Program-made: the position numbers and the translations under genes
Origin: Bacteroidota bacterium
GTDB lineage: Bacteria > Bacteroidota > Bacteroidia > AKYH767-A > OLB10
NCBI GenBank assembly: GCA_016717725.1
Contig: JADKFA010000007.1
Coordinates: 1 to 64,000, forward strand
Direction of reading: 5' to 3'
DNA length: 64,000 bases
Shown here: positions 58,017-64,000 of the stretch, piece by piece
Position numbering within the stretch: the first letter of the stretch is position 1
How the letters are laid out: the number at the start of each line of letters is the position of its first letter
The notes under the pieces: generated by a model
Databases searched by the model: none
What the model was told of the DNA's origin: nothing
What the model saw: only the letters and a program-made list of their open reading frames with translations

Positions 58017-59960
58017 ATGAAAAACAAACGAGAAATTAATTTTAACAATTGCGATTTCACTATTGTGCAGTAGTCAAATTGTAGCCCAATGGGCTTTAGG
58101 AGGTAATGCTGTCACGACAATTGAAAACTTGGCACTACAACTAATTATGCCTTACCATTTATTACAAATAACACAGAGAAAGCAAGGATTACTACAACAG
58201 GCGAACTTGGTATTGGCACTACCTCTCCAGGAGCGTGGTTACATATTTTAACTAATGGTAGTGGAACTGCCTTTTCAAAAGATGCATTTACAACTGATGT
58301 CCCCACTGGTAGTGACACATATTGGAGGATGCAAAAAAACGGAAGTGACTATGCGAGATTACTTTCATTTACTGTAGGAAATGCATTTTATTCAAGCTCC
58401 AAAGAGGACATTTTGAGATTTGCCTCTGGAACCAGAGGAAACGCCACAGGTGCAATGGAAGTTGAGAACAAGGAGGTGCGGATGCCGGTTATGTAGGGAT
58501 TGGGAATTATAGCTCATTTTCCCTAGTTGTAGATTGCACTTACACGAAGTGACTGCTTCAACAACTATTGCATTTCAAATTTCAAATAATTCAACAGGTT
58601 ACAGTTCGTCAAGATGGATTTAGAATATTAAATGACAATTCTGGACGTGTGACTATGTATAATTGGGAAGATGATGACATCGCCTTCGGAACAGGAAATT
58701 CAGGAGGAGGAGGTTGCTGAATGAACGCATGGTGATTAGTAGTGGATAAATTATGGTGTAGGTGTTGGTACAAATTCTCCTGCAGCTCATCTAGATGTTT
58801 ATGACAATACTGACATTTCAACTAGTGGTGATGATATAGGTTTTGAGTCGATGAAATTCTTCAAACTTCCAATTCAACCAACCGGGCAATTGGAGCTAAT
58901 GTTCATGCAGAGAATGGACATCAAACAATAGGAATAGAATGCAATATTGATAATACATCTTCAAATACGAATGTTATCATGCAAGGTATTTACCAACGTT
59001 GTAGAAATACCAGTACATCCAATGTTAGCGACGCTTACAATTTTTATGCTCAGAATGATGGCGCATGTACACCCATTAGAAAATACGGTTTTGCTGCCTT
59101 TATGTCTGGAAGCGGATCAACTAATACTTATGGAGGATATTTTAATTCCAACAGCTCTGCCGGAAATAATTTTGGCGTTTGGGCTTCTGCCCCTGACCAA
59201 ACATGTACAGGTGGTACCAGTGGTTCACCCGGTTCTTGTAGTGGAGCAGCAGGTTACTTTAATGGTGAAGTTTGGGCATCAGCAGATGTATATGAATTTT
59301 CAGATGCCAATTTAAAAGACAACATTGTTGCAATTCAAAATGCATCTAGTTTATTGTCGCAATTTTCACCAAAACAATATACGTTTAATCATCAAATCCA
59401 TCCTAATCTTCACTTGCCTTATGGAACGCGCTATGGATTTATTGCACAAGACGTAGCCGCCATTGCTCCAGACCTTGTAAAGACTTTAAGTACCCAGCAG
59501 AATATGATTCTGTGGGAACACCGCAAATCCAGCATTTAATAGTTTAGGCATGAACTATACAGGCGTAATTCCACTTTTGGTTGCTGCGGTTAACGAGCAA
59601 AAAGCAACTATCGATTCGTTGATAAATGCATTGCAAAATCCTACACCATTGCCTAACATTAATCCACAAAATTCCCAGAAGATTTCTTTATCTAATGTTT
59701 CAAGTATCATATTGCTTCAAAACGACCCCAATCCTTTCACAGAGAGTACACGAATTACATTCCAAATTCCAGATGATGTAAGAGATGCAAAAATCATTTT
59801 TACATCATCAACGGGTTCGATTATCAATACTGCGATAATCAATGAAAGAGGTGCTGGCGAATTGGAAGTTTATTCTTCAGAATTGAGTAAAGGATTATAT
59901 AACTACACATTGGTTTGCGATGGTAAAGTTATTGCGACTAAGAAAATGGTGAAACAGTAG
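58017..59960 (+). CDS. Secreted protein with S74 intramolecular chaperone domain and T9SS tail (frameshifted)
   Basis: About 647 residues after reconstruction. The signal peptide (reconstructed LTIAISLLCSSQIVAQ) precedes a fibre-like region with TGELGIGTTSPGAWLHI. A Gly/Ser-rich part follows (GSGSTNTYGGYFNSNSSAGN). Residues about 430-520 are a peptidase S74 / endosialidase chaperone domain: FSDANLKDNIVAI, LSQFSPKQYTFNH and YGFIAQDVAAIAPDLV. After VIPLLVAAVNEQKATIDSLI comes a T9SS type A domain (LQNDPNPFTESTRITFQIPD, KGLYNYTLVCDGKVIATKKM). Breaks occur near 58025, 58110, 58470, 58520-58620, 58710, 58870 and 59535. S74 domains trimerise fibres and often cut themselves off; here a sorting signal lies after it. 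An insertion sequence sits 16 bp past the stop. Confidence 0.75.
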
Positions 59961-59968
59961 AAGTATTG

Positions 59969-59976
59969 TATTTATG
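59969..59976. repeat. Left target-site duplication GTATTTAT
   Basis: The 8 bases immediately left of the insertion sequence. The identical word is at 61223-61230, immediately right of it. Confidence 0.9.
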
Positions 59977-60173
59977 GTAATGAGGCCAAAAATAGTTGGT
60001 GTTTTTCACAAAATTATTTAGTTAATTACGAGCATGAACCCAAAGAGGAAGTAGGCAATGCTGAGGATCAACCTACCAGCAATAGGGTTTATGGATATAC
60101 AATAATTCAGGGGACTATGTTCCCTGTTTTTATTATTAGCATCCTTAATGGCTAAAAAACCTATTCATTGTTT

Positions 60174-61122
60174 CTAAAGTAAATACCAACGAATGAAATT
60201 CTTTCTGTGCTCTTTTGTCATTCCACGATGTAATAGCAAATGACTTTTAAATGTCCAAAGAATGATTCCAAACCATTGGTTGACTTGGGTACTCTGTCAT
60301 TAAATAGATATTGAAAGAGATTAGGCATTGCATTTTTAAGACAAAGACCTCCTAACCATTTTATGTTTAAACCAATACCTTCCTGTTGTTGAACTGATAG
60401 ATTTCTCTTCTACATACATCTTGTACGTTCTGTACCAATCATAGATTGACTTCATCCATAATTGTGCGTCTTGGTGTGTTTTAATTAGAGATAACTTATT
60501 GCATATTGCCAGCAAAACCATTCCAGCCTCACTCTTTGGATTTGTTGTTAGCCATATTTTACACTCCCTCTGTACGTGAACTGTGCATCGTTGAAGTATT
60601 ACATCCTTACATACTTCTTTTGCTGCCTTTAAAATAGCCCTGTGTCCATCACAAGTAATACTTTCGATTTGAATTCCTAGAGATAGCAAATTCTCGAGAT
60701 ATTTCCTTGATCTCTACATAATGTTCCCCATCGGTAATCCGATAAAGCTGATGAACTTAATTTGATTATCTCGATATATAATTAAACAAATGTCATTACT
60801 GAAATAAGTACCATCAATCAGTAAGTTTAATTTTTCACTGGGGTAAAACTTTAGCTCTGGGGCTTTAGATAAATAAAGATCAAAAAAGCCTTTTCAAGTA
60901 CGTACACTATAACCATTTTTCGTCACTAAGATAATTTAATGTTTGTCGATTGAACGCTTATTTTGCGAAACCATACAAATTGATTTTTAGTGCGACAGAT
61001 TTATTTGTCCTGGTGAACAGCAAACCACAACTTTTGCATTTAAACCTTTGCTTATTATTTTGCTTCCCCATTTTATAACATTGAAACTTTTGCAGCCCCA
61101 ACTTTTTTTTGCTGATTTCCAT
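60174..61122 (-). CDS. IS256-type transposase with N-terminal zinc ribbon (frameshifted)
   Basis: About 316 residues after reconstruction, from ATG 61122. The N-terminus is a zinc ribbon (reconstructed LQKFQCYKMGKQ, FKCKSCGLLFTRTNKS). The catalytic acids are recognisable: LLIDGTYFSNDIC (first Asp), SITCDGHRAILKAAKE (second Asp), and STNGLESFFGHLKSHLLLHR (Glu). RCTVHVQRECKIWLTTNP lies between them, as in MULE/IS256 transposases. The conserved end HRGMTKEHRKNFIRWYLL reaches TAG at 60174. Frames break near 60890, 60710, 60690, 60360 and 60260, so as read it is inactive; given the intact ends, sequence error is as likely as decay. Confidence 0.85.
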
Positions 61123-61128
61123 GAACAA

Positions 61129-61158
61129 AAGGAAATTGGAATCGATTCCAATTTCCTT
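61129..61158. repeat. 30-base perfect palindrome inside the insertion sequence
   Basis: Two 15-base arms meet at ATCGAT (arm AAGGAAATTGGAATC), just before the transposase start at 61122 on the minus strand. In mRNA it would form a 15-bp hairpin in the leader. Confidence 0.85.
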
Positions 61159-61222
61159 GTTATAGGCATTTGATAATAGAATATTTAATAGGGTTTTACC
61201 AACTATTTTTGACCATTATACC

Positions 61223-61230
61223 GTATTTAT
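61223..61230. repeat. Right target-site duplication GTATTTAT
   Basis: Identical to 59969-59976. Joining the two flanks at this word rebuilds a continuous 3' region of the S74/T9SS gene. Confidence 0.9.
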
Positions 61231-61238
61231 AGATAAAT

Positions 61239-61278
61239 AATAAGCCTCTCAATAAACATTGCGAGGCTTATTTTTTTT
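61239..61278 (+). terminator. Terminator, now separated from its gene by the insertion sequence
   Basis: A 10-bp stem (AATAAGCCTC / GAGGCTTATT) with a 14-base loop is followed by a run of T. It lies 32 bases from the S74/T9SS stop once the insertion and one target copy are removed. The A-rich left flank could also let it work for the leftward DUF6580 gene. Confidence 0.8.
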
Positions 61279-61333
61279 AAATAAATTTTTATAACTCTTT
61301 AACCAAGTATCTAAGGTTGAAATATATTTTCGC

Positions 61334-61866
61334 TTATCCCTTTTTTCCCAAACCGGGCTTCATCCATTTCGCCAAAGCAAATCCTCCGAAGAAAACAATA
61401 TTGTAAAATAAATCGCCTATCAAAGTTCCTTTGAAGAGGGAATAGCAGCTACATAACAATTCATCAATCCAGTGGAAGTGTAACCATAATATCCCTGTGG
61501 TCAAGTACCGAAATTGGTAAGTAAGAAGAAGATAATGGAACCCGTTAAGGAGGCTACCATTATTGTTTGACGTTGTTCTTTGCCACGAAGGTAGAATCCT
61601 AAACAAGTGATGAGAGCCATACTAGCATAAACAAAAATCATATCAGGATAAAATCCAGTTCCCAAAAAAACTTCAAATATGATGTCACTGATAAATATGG
61701 AAGTTATTAGAATTAAAAACGCCCATTTTTTTTTCTATTAAATACGTCCCACCAAATAAAGCCATTGCAGCAAGCGGAGTAAAGTTTAAGGATGTGGAAA
61801 GAAACGGGAAACGGCTCCTAATAGGATGAAGAGGATTAAAAACTTATTTCTGTTATCGAGTTGCAT
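61334..61866 (-). CDS. DUF6580 membrane protein (frameshifted)
   Basis: About 178 residues after reconstruction from ATG 61866. Five hydrophobic segments are visible: KFLILFILLGAVSRF, NFTPLAAMALFGGTYLI, ITSIFISDIIFEVFLGTGFY, FVYASMALITCLGFYLRG and TLIGDLFYNIVFFGGFALA. The order HP-x-NFTPLAAMALFGG, GFYPDMIFVY and WLHFHW is that of DUF6580, a family I believe resembles ECF-type vitamin transport subunits. Frames break near 61780, 61727, 61600, 61505 and 61440. The end (KWMKPGLGKKG) is basic, as usual. The substrate is unknown. Confidence 0.75.
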
Positions 61867-61930
61867 AGGTTCGTGGATTTAGGGCAACTATAAGCATACT
61901 ATTTTTATTTAGATGAGCACATTGAAGATC

Positions 61931-62714
61931 TTATTGCTCCTCCGTCCAAATCTCTAAGGCTCTTTCTGCTTGTAAATGAAGCATCTCTTCTCCGTTTTTT
62001 GTTTGAGCCCCTTGGAGCCGAGCTTTTTTTAGAAACAATGTTTCTAGCGGATTATAAACTAAATCGAATAGGAGGTGTCCTTTCCCAATGCCTTCAAAAG
62101 GAATATCTGGACAACCTTCCAAATTAGGATGCATGCCTAAAGGAGTCGTATTGATGATGAGGGTATGTTCAGCAATGAATGAAGGGGGTTAAATCAGCAT
62201 AAACGAGTACATTCTCATTCTCATTCTCACTCTCCTCTCATTTTCATTCTCATTCTCATTCTCACTCTCATAAGTTCGGGATACCATCTGAAAAGAAATA
62301 TTTAATTTTTGCAAATGAATTGCACCGCTTTTGAAGCACCGCCATTACCTAATATTAATGCTTTGTTTTGATGGGATTGTAGGGGGGAGTGATGGATTTT
62401 TCAAAGCCAAAAACATCTGTGTTGTATCCCATTAATTTCCCATCCGCTAAAACCTTAACCGTATTTACGGCACCAATTTTTTTTACTTCTCCGTACATCC
62501 ATCTAAAAGGAAGAACCGAACGTTTATAAGGAATGGTAATGTTCATCCCATCCAATTTATATTCTTGAACTAGGTCACGAATTTTAGCAATGGAATCGGT
62601 TTCTAGGTTGATGTATTCATAGCCTTCCCACTTAGGATTCGAAAATTTTTTGGTGAAATATTGTTTCGACCAGGAATGACCAAGCGTTTTTCCAATCAGC
62701 GCAAAGCGAGGCAT
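61931..62714 (-). CDS. aroE: Shikimate dehydrogenase (frameshifted, with coding microsatellite)
   Basis: About 261 residues after reconstruction. AroE reduces 3-dehydroshikimate with NADPH in aromatic amino-acid synthesis. The N-terminal substrate domain shows LIGKTLGHSWSKQYF, DGMNITIPYKRSVLPF (catalytic Lys), GAVNTVK and MGYNTDVFGF. The NADP domain has reconstructed ALILGNGGASKAVQF, then MVSRTY, and later TPLGMHPNLEGCPDIPF and LLFDLVYNPLETLFLKKARL. After SRTY a run of GAGAAT hexamers encodes about ten Glu-Asn/Ser pairs before NVLVYADL (62211-62271). Frames break near 62385, 62320, 62237 and 62180. The start overlaps the dedA stop by one base. Confidence 0.88.
62211..62271. repeat. Hexamer microsatellite ATTCTC within aroE
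   Basis: On the plus strand: ATTCTC three times, ACTCTC, a five-base CTCTC, ATTTTC, ATTCTC three times, ACTCTC. The block (ATTCTC)3-ACTCTC is itself duplicated. In the aroE frame it encodes Glu-Asn with two Glu-Ser. Confidence 0.9.
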
Positions 62715-63367
62715 TAACTTTTTGAAAATTTGCTTTTCAGAATACTGAAGACCATCGGAAGAACAGAAAGTACAATGATCATGATCACCACGAGTTCAAA
62801 ATGTGCTTTTACCCAAGGGCATTTGTCCAAATAAATATCCGCAAATCGACATACTGCTGATCCATAAAAAACCACCTGCTATATCGTAAGGTAAAAATTT
62901 CGTTTTATAACTCATCTCCCCTAAACCGGCAAACGAAAGGAGTAAAAGGTTCTAACAATAGGGAATGAAGCGAGCCATGATGATCGCCTTGGTACCATGC
63001 TTTTCAAAAAACGCATGGGTGTCGTCTAAATATTTTTTGCTTCACAATTCTTTTACCTCTAAACTTAACTTCAGTTGCGCGAACACCTAAAAACCGACCT
63101 ACCGCATAATTTACATTATCTCCCAAAATGGCTGCAAAGGATAAGAGTCCAATGAGTATTCCTAAATTTAATCCAGTAGCTTCATTCGCACACAAGGCCC
63201 CAGCAGCAAAAAGCAAAGAATCGCCTGGAAGAAAAGGCATAACGATTAATCCAGTTTCAACAAAGATGATCAGAAAGAGGATGCCATAAACAGCAACACC
63301 ATATTCTGTAACCATGGTTGCTAAATGGTCGTTGATATGGAGTATAAAGTCAAAGAATAGAATGCAT
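62714..63367 (-). CDS. DedA-family membrane protein (frameshifted)
   Basis: About 218 residues after reconstruction. I start at ATG 63367, 9 bases past the rhodanese stop; the longer open frame to 63402 overlaps the rhodanese gene. Family signatures: FVETGLIVMPFLPGDSLLFA, GDNVNYAVGRFLG, THAFFEKHGTKAIIMARFIP (reconstructed RFIPIVRTFTPFVAG) and GGFLWISSMSICGYLFG. DedA proteins are membrane lipid or undecaprenyl-phosphate transporters with a split-helix fold. Frames break near 63352, 62990, 62955, 62810 and 62800. The stop TAA shares one base with the aroE start. Confidence 0.87.
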
Positions 63368-63376
63368 AAATTGGAA

Positions 63377-63694
63377 TTAAGCAACGATAATAGAAGGGTC
63401 AATCTCTTTGCTATAAGCCATGATTCCTCCCTTTAAATTATAAAGATTTTCATAACCAAAACGTTTTTCAAGCTCATTAATAGCAGCCGCACTTCTGGAT
63501 CCACTTCTGCAATGAACAATAACAGGAACGTCTTTACGAATTTTATCGATGTCGGTAAGAAGGTTGCCTAAAGGAATCAATTCCCCATCTATATTACACA
63601 TATCAAATTCATGCTCTTCACGAACATCGATCAATTGAAAATCGACACCGTCTTCACGCATTTGTTTTAGCTCGGATACAGTTTTTTCTTTCAT
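63377..63694 (-). CDS. Rhodanese-like domain protein
   Basis: The 105-residue protein is a single rhodanese domain. It has LIDVREEHEFDMCNIDGELI and the active-site loop VHCRSGSRSAAA, with the catalytic Cys about residue 67. GYENLYNLKGGIMAYSKEID closes the fold. Such proteins carry sulfane sulfur as a persulfide. It has no signal peptide and is intact. Its start overlaps the end of the upstream gene by 4 bp, so it is translated from the same leftward operon. Confidence 0.93.
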   Translation of the reverse strand: MKEKTVSELKQMREDGVDFQLIDVREEHEFDMCNIDGELIPLGNLLTDIDKIRKDVPVIVHCRSGSRSAAAINELEKRFGYENLYNLKGGIMAYSKEIDPSIIVA

Positions 63695-64000
63695 ATCGGT
63701 TTTAATTCTGTTTTCTTGGGTTGTGGAAGGCTAGGTTCTTCGTTTATTGGAGAATGTAGCGACTTATCCAAATATTGAAAGAAGGTGTCGCTGCGTACTC
63801 CAAGGCGTAAGGTTTCTAAAGCAATTACCTCCTGTGGCGAAATATTTCCTAGGTTTACATTTGCACCAAACAGTTTGATAAAATAAGCTTGTTGTGATTT
63901 TTGTGGCGTTTCCCAAATGATCTTCTCTGGGGCAACCTTCGCAACAATTTTATTGATCAACACAACATGTGCTTTTCCATTAGGACGATAAATACCCACC
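63691..64000 (-). CDS. Phosphosulfolactate synthase-like protein (ComA family), C-terminal part
   Basis: Only the last 102 residues are in the window; the 5' end lies beyond base 64000. KIIWETPQKSQQAYFIKLFG, GANVNLGNISPQEVIALETL and RLGVRSDTFF match the C-terminal barrel strands of ComA-type phosphosulfolactate synthases, the first enzyme of coenzyme M synthesis in archaea. Bacteria of this phylum carry ComA homologues, possibly for sulfonate metabolism. The first visible GTG is not taken as the start because the family needs about 150 more residues. The stop overlaps the rhodanese start (ATGA-type). Confidence 0.75.
   Translation of the reverse strand, partial: VGIYRPNGKAHVVLINKIVAKVAPEKIIWETPQKSQQAYFIKLFGANVNLGNISPQEVIALETLRLGVRSDTFFQYLDKSLHSPINEEPSLPQPKKTELKPI

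Larger units (their letters stand above)
59977..61222. mobile_element. IS256-type insertion sequence (variant Zn-binding group)
   Basis: The element is 1,246 bp. The inner terminal repeats GGCCAAAAATAGTTGGT (59985-60001) and ACCAACTATTTTTGACC (61198-61214) match as inverted repeats with one mismatch, and a looser match extends to GGTA at both ends (about 25 bp in all). Perfect 8-bp direct repeats GTATTTAT flank it, as expected for IS256-family transposition. One leftward transposase gene fills most of the interior. The intact ends and target duplication argue for recent insertion. It landed between the stop of the S74/T9SS gene and that gene's apparent terminator at 61239. Confidence 0.9.

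Noticed and set aside
60987..61169. Separate small gene beside the transposase
   Set aside because: In the neighbouring frame the same bases give the zinc ribbon of the transposase, so this is a frame-shifted piece of it.

Overview
The window is AT-rich bacterial chromosome from a member of the Bacteroidota. The evidence is the number of secreted proteins ending in type IX secretion (T9SS) type A sorting domains, a TonB-dependent receptor with an N-terminal carboxypeptidase-regulatory-like domain, DUF4153, YwqK, choice-of-anchor and CARDB proteins, and at least twelve promoter -7 boxes of the Bacteroidota form TAnnTTTG just upstream of genes. I cannot name family or genus. I saw no rRNA, tRNA, CRISPR array, prophage or plasmid genes.

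Layout. 1-14.6 kb (+): a surface-protein run with a beta-helix-like secreted protein, a giant (~2,460 residue) adhesin-like protein with five YEYWF repeats and eight CARDB domains, an RHS/YD-repeat protein, and a secreted protein with a MopE-like metal-binding motif that stops mid-domain. 14.8-16.4 kb: a stand-alone protein with a TIR-like (CAP12-type) C-terminal domain, the best candidate here for an undescribed immune effector. 16.7-25 kb (-): OmpA-family protein, T9SS choice-of-anchor protein, a LytS/LytTR two-component pair, typA. 25.2-27.5 kb (+): an LpxD-like acyltransferase and a SpoIIE-type phosphatase. 27.4-31.4 kb (-): flippase, Wzz-like and O-antigen-ligase-like genes. 31.4-38.4 kb: rnhB, queA, two outer-membrane or RNA-binding genes, DUF4153 and a 56-residue DUF1328 protein. 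38.4-43.2 kb (-): outer-membrane barrel, T9SS protein, ZIP transporter, methyltransferase. 43.4-47 kb (+): corA-priA. 47.3-50.1 kb (-): TonB receptor. 50.3-55.1 kb (+): YwqK-like protein and a ~1,330-residue multi-PAS/GAF sensor kinase. 55.3-56.6 kb (-): mrp-nifU iron-sulfur pair. 57-60 kb (+): two T9SS proteins. 59.98-61.22 kb: an IS256-type insertion sequence with terminal inverted repeats and a perfect 8-bp target duplication. 61.3-64 kb (-): DUF6580, aroE, dedA, rhodanese, and a ComA-like gene cut by the window edge.

Many genes are broken by single-base shifts. Wherever I rebuilt the reading frame, most breaks were one base lost from a run of identical bases, and housekeeping genes (mrp, aroE, dedA) are affected as badly as adhesins. 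The breaks cluster in the first 15 kb and in 53-63.4 kb. I therefore treat them as probable sequence errors and give each gene its reconstructed full span, stating the break positions. A few lesions are not of that type: two in-frame stops and one 3' truncation.

The intergenic DNA is unusual. It carries period-7 and period-8 tracts of several sequence families, some running right up to a stop codon, two copies of a composite multi-hairpin repeat, and dispersed GC-rich palindromes. These are reported in the findings.
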